Assembly (NCBI GenBank): GCA_910578715.1
Contig: CAJTRL010000060.1
Span: 1-24,447 of the forward strand
Direction: 5' to 3'
DNA: 24,447 bases
Origin: an uncultured Lachnospiraceae bacterium
Lineage (GTDB): Bacteria; Bacillota; Clostridia; Lachnospirales; Lachnospiraceae
Shown: positions 14,624 through 22,639 of the stretch, in pieces
Layout of the letters: each line of letters starts with the position of its first letter
Numbering within the stretch: position 1 is the first letter of the stretch
Made by a program: the position numbers and the translations under genes
The notes under the pieces: generated by a model
What the model was told of the DNA's origin: nothing
The model's input: only the letters and a program-made list of their open reading frames with translations
Databases searched by the model: none

Positions 14624-16296
14624 GCTTCCTCATCCTCCTTATCCTCAAAAAAATCTTCTTCCGAATCAGAATCCGCATCATCCTCTTCTGAATCGTCCGG
14701 ATATTCCTCTTCTTCGTCTTCCTCATCCTCTTCATCCAGAAAATCCTCTTCTTTTTTACGGAAAACCTTAAAATAATACGCTACGCCAATAACGCCCGCG
14801 GCCACGATTCCCAGAATGATATAGGTCGCCGTCTGGTTCTCGTTTTCCGCTCCGTCATCTTCCGCCGTTTCGTCCGTTTCAGGCTCTTGTGCCGTATGCT
14901 CCGCCGTGTTTTCCTCTTCCTCTTTTTCCTCACCGTTTCCATGCCCCGCACTGTCCGGTAAAGCTCCCTCCGATACCGGAATTGCCGATTCTAAGGCCGC
15001 TGAATTTTGCGGGAGCGTTTCGCTGTTGTCTGTTGTTACATTGAGCAAATCGTTCTCGCTGATTTCCGTCAGGAAATAGACCGTTTCTTCCTCCCCGTCC
15101 CTGTCGATGACCAGATAGAATACTTTTTCGTTTTCCGTCCGGATGGTATAAAATTCTTTGCCCTTTTCCGCTTTTCCCGCTTCTTCTGCCTTTTCCTCTT
15201 TATTTTCTTCCTTTTTTTCTTCTAAAGCGGCTTCCCGCATGGCGGCTTTTTTCTGTTCCGCAAGGCTCATTTCCGAAACCGTGTTCCCATCGCCGTCCGT
15301 GACGGTATGCTCCGTGACCTGTGCCGACGCGGACACAGGCTTGGTGGCCTGTGCATTCACCGGAAGCTGCCCCGCCGGGTTCTTTTCGTTACCGTCCGCG
15401 TTTTCCGGGCTCTGATAGTAAGGGTTGCGCGTCTTATAGACTTCCGACATATTCCCCGCATTGTCCATCGCATAAATCGTAAAATATTCATATCCCGCGT
15501 CAAACTGCTGTAAGCGCACATTCAGCGTACCGTTTACCACATCCATAAATTCATAGCCGTTCACATAGATGGATTTTACGCCGGAATCCGTATCATGCGC
15601 CCTGACGTTCAGCAGTCCGTCGCTTACCGCCGCATTTAACGTCGGGGCGGTAAAATCAAAACAACGGATATGGCGGCTCTTTTCGTACACATTCCCTTTC
15701 TGGTCGGTAACGCGCACATAAACGGGACTGTCTTCGGAAATCTCTACGGCCATATCGTCCGTTATCTCCGTCCAGCTTCCGCTTAGCGATACTTTCGCCT
15801 GTACGGATTTGACCGCAAAATTCCCGGATTTTGCGATATCTTCGACCGAAATATGTACCTGTGTGGTGTTGCTGTACCATCCGGTCGGCGTCGCGATTGT
15901 GATTTTCACATCGGGATTCACATACGCACAGAGGCTGTAATCCGCATTACAGACGGCGCAGTCTGCATTGTGGCCGGACTGTGAACACTTTTCCGTGCAG
16001 ATACATTCCGGCTCCGGAACCGTATTGCCGGAAACTGTTCCTCCCATGCCATCGGTTTTAACCGTACTGTCCACTCCGCCTGTACCATCCGTTTCATCTG
16101 CATTATCCGCTCCGTCCGTACTATCTGTTTTGCCAGCTTCCTCCGCTCCGCTTTTTTCCGTCGGAATATCAATCTCCTGTGCATGGACGGACGCCATAGC
16201 CGCCCCGTTTATCAGAAATTCCCCCAAAAGGGTACAGAACAATGCCGCCAGAAACAGAAACGACATGAACACTTTAACTGTTGCTTTTTTCTTCAT
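14620..16296 (-). CDS. DUF4366 / CD1107-type mobile element surface protein
   Basis: A 558-aa membrane-anchored extracellular protein of the CD1107 family, conserved in the conjugation modules of clostridial ICEs; its role in the mating apparatus is undefined. It has a signal peptide (residues 1-40), an Asp/Thr/Gly-rich stretch, and a Cys cluster at about 95-125 (ECICTEKC then DCAVC) that could form disulfides or bind metal. Ig-like beta domains follow (TPTGWYSNTTQVHISV), with DNAGNMSE near 290, then a Glu/Lys/Ala-rich coil. A folded segment near 390-420 (KEFYTIRTENEKVFYLVID) precedes a membrane helix at about 490-511 (TYIILGIVAAGVIGVAYYF). The last 45 residues, on the cytoplasmic side, are almost all Glu and Asp. 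The gene overlaps DUF4315 upstream by 23 bp and topB downstream by 4 bp. Confidence 0.92.
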   Translation of the reverse strand: MKKKATVKVFMSFLFLAALFCTLLGEFLINGAAMASVHAQEIDIPTEKSGAEEAGKTDSTDGADNADETDGTGGVDSTVKTDGMGGTVSGNTVPEPECICTEKCSQSGHNADCAVCNADYSLCAYVNPDVKITIATPTGWYSNTTQVHISVEDIAKSGNFAVKSVQAKVSLSGSWTEITDDMAVEISEDSPVYVRVTDQKGNVYEKSRHIRCFDFTAPTLNAAVSDGLLNVRAHDTDSGVKSIYVNGYEFMDVVNGTLNVRLQQFDAGYEYFTIYAMDNAGNMSEVYKTRNPYYQSPENADGNEKNPAGQLPVNAQATKPVSASAQVTEHTVTDGDGNTVSEMSLAEQKKAAMREAALEEKKEENKEEKAEEAGKAEKGKEFYTIRTENEKVFYLVIDRDGEEETVYFLTEISENDLLNVTTDNSETLPQNSAALESAIPVSEGALPDSAGHGNGEEKEEEENTAEHTAQEPETDETAEDDGAENENQTATYIILGIVAAGVIGVAYYFKVFRKKEEDFLDEEDEEDEEEEYPDDSEEDDADSDSEEDFFEDKEDEEA

Positions 16297-16528
16297 CTTC
16301 TCTTGACTCCTTTTCTCTTTTTTCTAAAATCTGTAACATCTCCCTTTCGCTGACCTTGTTAAGAAGCGCCAGCTTTTCAGGGGAAATCTTATATTTTTTG
16401 ATAATCTTCATGGATTCGGCATCCTCCGCCATCTGTCTTTGCGCATCCAAATCCTTTTCTTTTGCCTGCAAATCCGCAAGCTGCTTTCGGACTTTTGCAA
16501 GCTCTTTCCCGATTCTTTCCTTTGTCAA
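16274..16528 (-). CDS. DUF4315 family small coiled-coil protein
   Basis: A small charged helical protein (84 aa from TTG 16528) with a heptad-like N-terminal coil (KELAKVRKQLADLQAKEK) and the segment KIIKKYKISPEKLALL typical of DUF4315. The family always sits between the cell-wall hydrolase and the DUF4366 gene in Tn1549/CTn-type operons; its role is unknown, perhaps a structural or chaperone part of the mating machinery. Two TTG starts are possible: 16537 abuts the ribosome site (AAGGAGGG), while 16528 is 9 nt away and is preferred. There is no ATG start. Its end overlaps the next gene by 23 bp. Confidence 0.85.
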   Translation of the reverse strand: MTKERIGKELAKVRKQLADLQAKEKDLDAQRQMAEDAESMKIIKKYKISPEKLALLNKVSEREMLQILEKREKESREDEEKSNS

Positions 16529-16558
16529 ACCTTTCAACCCTCCTTCCCTTTTCCTGCT

Positions 16559-18832
16559 CTAATTCAGCCGCCCGAATCCGTAGAAATGGCTCTGCCAGTA
16601 AGGTGTGCTGATGGAAGCGTAACCTACCGGGTCGCCGCAGTGAATCATAACGCCGCCGCCACAATAGATGCCTACATGAGTGACAGGCGTTCCCGACTGA
16701 TAAGTGCCAGTGAAAAAGACAATATCCCCCGGTTCTGCATCCGCCGAAGAAACAGGCGCACACTGGTTATATATCCCCTGTGCCGTTGTCCGGGGCAGAC
16801 TGTATGTGCCGCTGTTCGTATACACATGGCAGACGAAGCCGGAACAGTCAAAACCCGTTTCCGGACTCGAACCGCCCCACACATAAGGCTTTCCGAGATA
16901 CCTTGCGGCCTCTTCCAGTAAAGAGCGCACCGACGCGTCATCGAGAGAATCCGGCGGCAGGACGTTTCCGGCTCCGCCGGTTCCTTCGCCGTAAATCGTT
17001 TTCATGCCCGCGCAAAAATAAAACAACGGATTATAGTATTCTCCGTTGTACAAACATTCGATATGCAGATGGCTTCCCGTGCTGCTCCCCGTATTCCCGC
17101 TTTTCCCAATCGCCTCCCCTCTTTTTATGCTCTGTCCGGCGTTTACGTCCAGACTGTCCATATGCGCATACTTTGTCACATAGCCGTCTTTTTCAATCAC
17201 CACATAATTCCCGTAATAGCTATCATAGGCGGCGGCCGTTACCGTCCCGTCATGGGCGGCATAAACGGCTGTTCCCACTGGCACCGCGATATCCACGCCC
17301 CGGTGAAATTCTTCCGTCTGGCTTCCCACATCTTTCCGGTAGCCGTAATAACTGCTGACGTACTGATACCAGTATAAATCCACCGGGGAATCGAATGCCT
17401 GGAGCAGGCCTTTTGTTTCCCCATACATCCCATAGAGTTCTGCCCGTTCCGCATCCATCTTTCCTCTGATTACTGTTTCCAGCGGCTTTGCGGTAAGCGT
17501 TACCCGGAGAATGCTGACTTCGTACTCCTCCTCTTCCATGACCGGATTCCCGCTTTCGTCATACAAAGGATTTCCCGCATCATCAATAGCCGGAACCTCC
17601 CTTGTCCTTGTTTCCGTATCGGGTTCTAAAGTAAGCGTATACATCTCATCAAAAAGCAGCGATACTTCGCTTTCCACTTCCTCCGCCGTAAATTCGGTAT
17701 GCACCGCAGACAGATAGCCAATCAGCGCAAAAGGGTCATGCCCTATCGGGGCAAGGTTATAGTCATATTCATCATAACCCGGATAATCCGTTTCAATGCG
17801 CTCAATTTCATTCTGCAAATCCAGTTCCAGACGGGAAAACTGTAAGTCCGTTTTGTCAATCTCCGACGGTTCGCTTAAATAAGCCGCCGCAAGAATCGTG
17901 GATTGCATATCGGCAAACATCGCGCCGCAGGAAGATACGGACATCATGACTGTAATTAATAAAACTGCCGCAATTCCTGTCGTTGCCAGTACGCCCGCAT
18001 TTTTCCGCGCAATTTCCTGTAACTTTTTTGCCGTTTCTGTTACCGCGCTGCCGCTTCTCCCAACCGCTTCCCTTGCGGGTTTTGCCGCGTTTTTGTTCTG
18101 CTTTGCCTTAACATACTCCCTTTTGATGCGCTGCTTCTGGATGCGTTTCTGCAATGCCTTTTTCTGCATCTTCGGGTTTTCTTCCAGAAACTTTTGGTAC
18201 TGGAAATCCGCTTCTTTTTGGAAATACTTCTTTTCCAGTTTTTCCGCCTTATCCCGCCGCTTCTGTCCTTTCCGCTTTTCATGGCTTTTTATGAAACGGT
18301 ACGCATCCTCGGCTTTTTGCTCCGTCTTATGGGCGCCCTCGACGGCGGAATTGTCTTTTTCTTCTTCGGCTACTTTGTTATGGATAAAATTTCTTCCCGC
18401 AGCCTGCATCCGGCGTATTGCTGTTTTTGGTATACCGTCTTTTTTATCAGGCTTTTCCTTTTCCAGGGAAACGATTCTGTATCTCCCTTTTCCCTTTTTT
18501 TCATCGAAAACCCTCTGTATGGCATACTCTTTTTCCACGGGCAGCTTTTCCTTTGCCTTCTGCAGCCTCCGTCCGGCTTTCTTTGCCTGTTTTTCTTTTC
18601 TTTTGAGCTTTTTACTGCCTGTAAAGCCGGAAGTTTCCTCTTCCTGAAACACGGTTCCCATATCTTCGCCAAAAACATCTTCCGCGAAAGGATTCTCTTC
18701 CGCCCCGGCTTTTTCGTTCTTCCGGTTTTCCTTTCGCATCTGCCGTTTACGGTATTCTGCTTTTTTCTTTGCCTGTTTTTTCCCGGCATCTGCATTTCCC
18801 GGCTGTGTCGGTTTTCTTTTTGGGAACGCCAT
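16559..18832 (-). CDS. Membrane-anchored M23 plus NlpC/P60 cell-wall hydrolase
   Basis: A 757-aa conjugation-associated peptidoglycan hydrolase that would open the wall for the mating channel. Residues 1-280 are a strongly basic Lys/Arg-rich, coil-forming cytoplasmic region. A membrane helix at about 282-304 (TTGIAAVLLITVMMSV) follows. The extracellular part has a helical region, then an M23 LytM-like endopeptidase with zinc ligands H510 and D514 (HRGVD) and H588-L-H590. Last is an NlpC/P60 domain with C663 in FDCSGF, His in THVGIY and His in MIHCGD. All catalytic residues of both domains are present. Related Tn916 CwlT pairs NlpC/P60 with a lysozyme domain; here an M23 peptidase takes that place. 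The gene follows the methyltransferase by 3 bp and precedes DUF4315 closely, in one operon. Confidence 0.93.
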   Translation of the reverse strand: MAFPKRKPTQPGNADAGKKQAKKKAEYRKRQMRKENRKNEKAGAEENPFAEDVFGEDMGTVFQEEETSGFTGSKKLKRKEKQAKKAGRRLQKAKEKLPVEKEYAIQRVFDEKKGKGRYRIVSLEKEKPDKKDGIPKTAIRRMQAAGRNFIHNKVAEEEKDNSAVEGAHKTEQKAEDAYRFIKSHEKRKGQKRRDKAEKLEKKYFQKEADFQYQKFLEENPKMQKKALQKRIQKQRIKREYVKAKQNKNAAKPAREAVGRSGSAVTETAKKLQEIARKNAGVLATTGIAAVLLITVMMSVSSCGAMFADMQSTILAAAYLSEPSEIDKTDLQFSRLELDLQNEIERIETDYPGYDEYDYNLAPIGHDPFALIGYLSAVHTEFTAEEVESEVSLLFDEMYTLTLEPDTETRTREVPAIDDAGNPLYDESGNPVMEEEEYEVSILRVTLTAKPLETVIRGKMDAERAELYGMYGETKGLLQAFDSPVDLYWYQYVSSYYGYRKDVGSQTEEFHRGVDIAVPVGTAVYAAHDGTVTAAAYDSYYGNYVVIEKDGYVTKYAHMDSLDVNAGQSIKRGEAIGKSGNTGSSTGSHLHIECLYNGEYYNPLFYFCAGMKTIYGEGTGGAGNVLPPDSLDDASVRSLLEEAARYLGKPYVWGGSSPETGFDCSGFVCHVYTNSGTYSLPRTTAQGIYNQCAPVSSADAEPGDIVFFTGTYQSGTPVTHVGIYCGGGVMIHCGDPVGYASISTPYWQSHFYGFGRLN

Positions 18833-18835
18833 CTT

Positions 18836-19621
18836 CTATCCCTCCCTTCTTTCGCACTCCTGAATCCTTTTCCGGGATATCTCAAAATACTCCGGGTTGA
18901 TTTCCGCTCCTAAATACCGCCTTCCGGTCAGTATTGCCGCCAATGCGGTGCTTCCTGTTCCCATAAAGCCGTCGAATACCACTTCTTTCGGATTACTCGA
19001 TATCTGAACCAGCCACGAGAGGAACTCTACATTCTTTATGGTAGGATGATATACCTCATTCTGCTTCTGCCATGCGGAATTGTAAGTCGCTTTCGGGTAC
19101 TCCGCTCCAAACCAGCAGGCATTGAACCTTGTTTTATATCTTTTACTTAACGCTCTTCCTGCATGGAATTTCATTCCCTCTTTCTTCCTGTTCCTCATCA
19201 GCGTGGTATGGTTAAAAGTGCGCCGCCCTTTCTGGCAGAAAATAACCCACTCCGCATTATTGGCAAAACTTCCCCCCAAATCACCTATACCGCCTACTGT
19301 CCCTTTCTCAATTACCATACAGTTCTTTACGGTAAATCCCGCCCGCGTCAGACATTCATAATGATACGGATAACAGTCAAAACGGGTAAAAAAATACGCA
19401 TGGGCGTTCTCTTCCAGAACACGGTAACTCTCATGCGCAAATCTCTCATAATCTATGCCGCAGTCCCCGTCCAGTACCGGATGTTTCCTGCTTGTAAAGT
19501 GATTGCGGTAGGAAATCCCATAGGGCGGGTCCGTCAGTATCAGGGAAACCGATTGTTCCGGCATTTTTCCGAGCAGTTCCAGACAGTCCATACAAAATAT
19601 CCTATTGCACAACAGCGCCAT
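18836..19621 (-). CDS. Orphan N6A/N4C DNA methyltransferase (beta type)
   Basis: A 261-aa S-adenosylmethionine-dependent DNA methyltransferase of the N6_N4_Mtase family. Motif IV is DPPY at residues 31-34 (LILTDPPYGI), and the AdoMet motif is FDGFMGTGSTALAA with D217 and G221-x-G223. The catalytic motif preceding the AdoMet motif marks the beta class. It methylates adenine N6 or cytosine N4; the target is not readable from sequence. No restriction endonuclease is adjacent, so it is an orphan, plausibly protecting incoming element DNA from restriction in new hosts. The start overlaps the virB4 end by 20 bp and the stop is 3 bp from the hydrolase gene, so it belongs to the conjugation operon. 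An alternative start is at codon 11, but the N-terminal NRIFCMDCLELL fits the family, so the first ATG is kept. Confidence 0.93.
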   Translation of the reverse strand: MALLCNRIFCMDCLELLGKMPEQSVSLILTDPPYGISYRNHFTSRKHPVLDGDCGIDYERFAHESYRVLEENAHAYFFTRFDCYPYHYECLTRAGFTVKNCMVIEKGTVGGIGDLGGSFANNAEWVIFCQKGRRTFNHTTLMRNRKKEGMKFHAGRALSKRYKTRFNACWFGAEYPKATYNSAWQKQNEVYHPTIKNVEFLSWLVQISSNPKEVVFDGFMGTGSTALAAILTGRRYLGAEINPEYFEISRKRIQECERREG

Positions 19622-22106
19622 TCCCCTTTCCGTCGTCTGCCCCCGCGTTTTCTTCCGGCCTGGTATTCATGACTGCATACGATTTTGTATCCGCCGGATA
19701 TTTGTCCACGAACGGGATGACGATGTTATCGAATAAAATCAGGCCGCTTCCCGGCTCCGCATTCGTGACATACGAAAGCTGCTTTTCCGAAAGTCCGAGC
19801 TTGTCCGCAAGGATGCTCTGGTCTTTGGCATTCTGGTTCAGCAGATAGACAAAATCACTGTTGCCTAAAATGCCCTCGATTTCTTCCGATTTTAAGAAAT
19901 CGCCGACATTCTGCGTCAGCGCCGTCGGAATCCCGTGCCACTTTCTGAAACGTTTCCAGATTTCCACCGAATAAAGCGCTGTCTGTTTTTCCTTTAACAA
20001 AAGATGGAACTCATCGCAGTAATATCTCGTTGCAATCTTCCGTTCCCTGTTTTTAGATACCCTGTTCCAGACCGCGTCCTGTACGACCAGCATTCCAATC
20101 TCCTTTAACTGGCTGCCCAAATCCCGGATATCAAAACAGATGATACGGTTCTGGGAATCCACGTTTGTACGGTGGTTGAAATAATTCTGCGAACCATGCA
20201 CATACAACACAAGGCTGTTTGCAATCCGGACTGCTTTTGCCTTTGCCTCCATCGCCAGTTCTGGCGCCACGTTTTTCGGGTCATACCTTATCAGGGCATT
20301 GTACAAATCCTCTAAGACGGGCATATTTTCCGGTATCGGATTTGCAAAATACTTATCATAAATATTTTTGATACAGTCGTCGATGATGCCCTTTTCGTCG
20401 TTCTCAAGGCCGCTTTTCCCTCCGGCAATCATGTCGCAGAGCGTAATCAGGAAATCGCTTTTTAGTTTCAGCGCATCTTTATCGTCCCTGTGGTTTAGCT
20501 GGATGTCCATCGGGTTCAGATAATCTTTGGAATTTGTCGCAAGTTTGACGACCTGTCCGTGCAGAGCCTCCACCAGCGCAAAATATTCCCCTTCCGGGTC
20601 GCAGATGACAATCTCATCCCTTGTTGTCAGGAAACAGGACATAATCTCACGCTTTGCACTGAACGACTTGCCGCTTCCGGGCGTACCGAGGATAACGCCG
20701 TTTGGTGTGCGCAGCCTTTTCCTGTCCGCCATAATCATGTTGTTGGAGAGGGCATTTAAGCCGTAATAAACCGACGGCGCGGACATAAACAGTTCCTGTG
20801 TGCAGAACGGCACGAGGACCGCCGCGCTTTTTGTCGTCAGCACCCGCTCTATTTCCGTATCGTTACAGCCAATCGGCGCGCTTGCCATAAGTCCTCTTTC
20901 CTGTAAATACTGGAGCGGGCGCAGATTGCAGTTTGCCTGCTGGATAATGCCCGATACGCGCTGTGAGATTGCTTCCAGTTCCTTTTTCGTCTTCCCGAAA
21001 CAGGTAATCAGGAACGTCATTTTTATGATTTTCTGGTTGCTGGTGTTTAAATCGTCGAGCAGTTCCAGCGTGTCCTTTTCATATGTCAAAATGTCAGTAG
21101 GAAGAATATCCATGTCATAACCGCTCCTGACCGCTTTTTTCTGCTCTTCAATCTTCATCTTCTGGATATTGGTGAGCGCGCCCTTTAACATCTTGACTGC
21201 CTTAACCGGGTCATAAGTCTGCATATGCATGGCAAGCGTAAGGTTATCATCAATATCCAGAAGCCTTTTCACCAGTTCATCGCTAAAGCGCGGCGCAATC
21301 ATATCCAGATAGGACACGCATCCGTACATACTGCCCGAACGGAAGCGGCTTGGGTAACGGAAATCGAAACCCGGCGGCGCAATGTAATCCTTTACCGACT
21401 TGCCGGACTCCGATAATTCTTTAAAAGAAAAACGGAAAGGCTCTTTTGCCCCCTGATTGAAATACTCGTGTAAAATGCGGAGCCTTTCCTTTCCGTCCAG
21501 CGCCTTTGCATTGGCACCGATATTATTTAAGTTGCGGAGAACATCTTTTTCAATGTTTCCTAACTTTTCTTTGGCTTCCTTATATCCTGCGCACTCCGTA
21601 CCGAAAATGATATATTTTGACTTTATCACGCCGTTTGTTCCCTTTCCGGACTGTTTTTTCAGCATCTGTTCATATTCCATGCGGATATCGTCAAAATCAT
21701 CATTCTGTCCCGGAACGCTGAACCTGTCCGAAAGTTCTTTCTCATTGACCTGTCTGTTAAAAAGGAATAACTGGAACTTTATGGACGGGGCAAAATAATT
21801 AATCAGCCTGCTGTACTCTTCGAGGATATATCCCCTGTCCTCCGTTTCCAGCAAATCATAATTGATATCATAAAACTCCACCATCTTTGTAAAATACGTC
21901 CGCGTAACCTGGCAGATGCCGTCGCGGTACATCTTTTCAAACGTAATTGTTTTCTGCGCGGTGTCCGGTTTTTCTTTTTCTTTCCCGGAAAGCGTCCGCC
22001 GCAGCTCCATGAGCCGCTTTTTTTCGGAAAAAGTCAGTCCTTTTTTATCTGGCTCCTGCTTTCTTACTGCCCGCTTTTTTTCTGCCGCTTCCTGCTTTTG
22101 CTTCAA
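19602..22106 (-). CDS. virB4: VirB4-type conjugation ATPase
   Basis: An 834-aa VirB4/TraE-family ATPase that powers the type IV secretion channel from the cytoplasmic face of the membrane. The N-terminal 60 residues are Lys/Glu-rich; the family N domain follows (residues about 60-440). The AAA+ domain has Walker A GTPGSGKS at 474-481 and Walker B YYCDEFH with D698-E699, then ALTQNVGDFL and LLNQNAKDQ, both typical of VirB4. The start is TTG 22106, backed by a perfect ribosome site (AAAGGAGGTG) 8 nt away; there is no suitable ATG. The gene overlaps prgI by 62 bp and the methyltransferase by 20 bp, indicating translational coupling. Length and motifs match ICE homologues, and no defect is seen. 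Confidence 0.95.
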   Translation of the reverse strand: MKQKQEAAEKKRAVRKQEPDKKGLTFSEKKRLMELRRTLSGKEKEKPDTAQKTITFEKMYRDGICQVTRTYFTKMVEFYDINYDLLETEDRGYILEEYSRLINYFAPSIKFQLFLFNRQVNEKELSDRFSVPGQNDDFDDIRMEYEQMLKKQSGKGTNGVIKSKYIIFGTECAGYKEAKEKLGNIEKDVLRNLNNIGANAKALDGKERLRILHEYFNQGAKEPFRFSFKELSESGKSVKDYIAPPGFDFRYPSRFRSGSMYGCVSYLDMIAPRFSDELVKRLLDIDDNLTLAMHMQTYDPVKAVKMLKGALTNIQKMKIEEQKKAVRSGYDMDILPTDILTYEKDTLELLDDLNTSNQKIIKMTFLITCFGKTKKELEAISQRVSGIIQQANCNLRPLQYLQERGLMASAPIGCNDTEIERVLTTKSAAVLVPFCTQELFMSAPSVYYGLNALSNNMIMADRKRLRTPNGVILGTPGSGKSFSAKREIMSCFLTTRDEIVICDPEGEYFALVEALHGQVVKLATNSKDYLNPMDIQLNHRDDKDALKLKSDFLITLCDMIAGGKSGLENDEKGIIDDCIKNIYDKYFANPIPENMPVLEDLYNALIRYDPKNVAPELAMEAKAKAVRIANSLVLYVHGSQNYFNHRTNVDSQNRIICFDIRDLGSQLKEIGMLVVQDAVWNRVSKNRERKIATRYYCDEFHLLLKEKQTALYSVEIWKRFRKWHGIPTALTQNVGDFLKSEEIEGILGNSDFVYLLNQNAKDQSILADKLGLSEKQLSYVTNAEPGSGLILFDNIVIPFVDKYPADTKSYAVMNTRPEENAGADDGKGNGAVVQ

Positions 22107-22461
22107 GATAACGCACCTCCTTTTTCATCTTCTCTTTTTCCTCTAACTTCCTGTACAAATTTTCCGACTGATAGGGCCTGATGCCCGGCGTCAGGAACTT
22201 CTGCCTTACCATGAAGTACAGAATCTTTTCCGCCGGGAACCCGTCCTTTTCATATGTGCCAAGAAAGAAGAAAGGCAGCATCACGCCGACCATGATAAGC
22301 GCTGCCGCCTGTGTCCCTATGGCTCCTTTGGCAAAAAAATACAGCGGAATCCCGGTAAGCGCCGCCGCGCCAAAACAGATAATCTGCCTTTTGGTTAAGT
22401 TGAGCGCGACTTTGGTCTTGATGCCGCTTAAATTCTTTGGTACTGCTACTGAAATTGACAT
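22045..22461 (-). CDS. PrgI family conjugation membrane protein
   Basis: A 138-aa PrgI-family protein, the VirB3-like inner component that pairs with VirB4 in Gram-positive conjugation systems. It starts MSISVAVPKNLSGIKTKVAL, as is typical, with two membrane helices (about 34-50 and 54-73, RQIICFGAAALTGIPLYFF and AALIMVGVMLPFFFLG). YEKDGFPAEKIL and RQKFLTPGIRPY follow, and the C-terminal tail is basic. The start ATG 22461 has an AAAGGAG site 7 nt away, which rules out the longer reading from 22494. The end overlaps virB4 by 62 bp. A structured leader of three hairpins precedes it. Confidence 0.93.
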   Translation of the reverse strand: MSISVAVPKNLSGIKTKVALNLTKRQIICFGAAALTGIPLYFFAKGAIGTQAAALIMVGVMLPFFFLGTYEKDGFPAEKILYFMVRQKFLTPGIRPYQSENLYRKLEEKEKMKKEVRYLEAKAGSGRKKAGSKKAGAR

Positions 22462-22485
22462 AAACTGCTCCTTTCGCAATATAGC

Positions 22486-22510
22486 GGCCAGCACGTTTCA
22501 CGGACTGGCC
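22486..22510 (-). promoter_or_regulatory. Hairpin in the prgI leader
   Basis: A stem GGCCAG / CTGGCC (22486-22491 / 22505-22510) with inner CGT/ACG pairing lies just upstream of the prgI ribosome site. With the two hairpins before it, it forms a structured untranslated leader of about 120 nt. Confidence 0.45.
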
Positions 22511-22514
22511 TCAT

Positions 22515-22548
22515 CACCGGGCGGGAAAAATTTTCTCCCTGCCCGGTG
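22515..22548 (-). promoter_or_regulatory. Strong second hairpin in the prgI leader
   Basis: An 8-bp stem CACCGGGC / GCCCGGTG (22515-22522 / 22541-22548) is extended by a GGGA/TCCC inner stem. It directly follows the terminator at 22555-22583. The same terminator-plus-hairpin pair occurs before the surface protein gene at 11685-11745. No promoter is visible between this hairpin and prgI. Confidence 0.5.
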
Positions 22549-22554
22549 CGCATC

Positions 22555-22583
22555 AAAAAAGGCGCATAGATTTTCCTATACGC
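22555..22583 (-). terminator. Terminator between the inserted membrane protein and prgI
   Basis: On the minus strand the stem GGCGTATAG / CTATGCGCC, with one wobble pair and a GAAAA-type loop, is followed by six T residues. It lies 57 bp after the stop of the inserted gene. Sequence and flanks closely match the terminator at 11714-11745. Confidence 0.85.
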
Positions 22584-22639
22584 CCTGACGCTGTTACTTT
22601 ATTCAATTTTCTGCTGGTATTGTTACATCAAAAGGCGTT

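Noticed and set aside
17898..18913. Plus-strand frames of 239-249 aa that look hydrophobic
   Set aside because: They are the reverse of the Lys/Arg/Glu-rich arm of the cell-wall hydrolase; Phe/Leu/Ser richness is the expected mirror of Lys/Glu codons.
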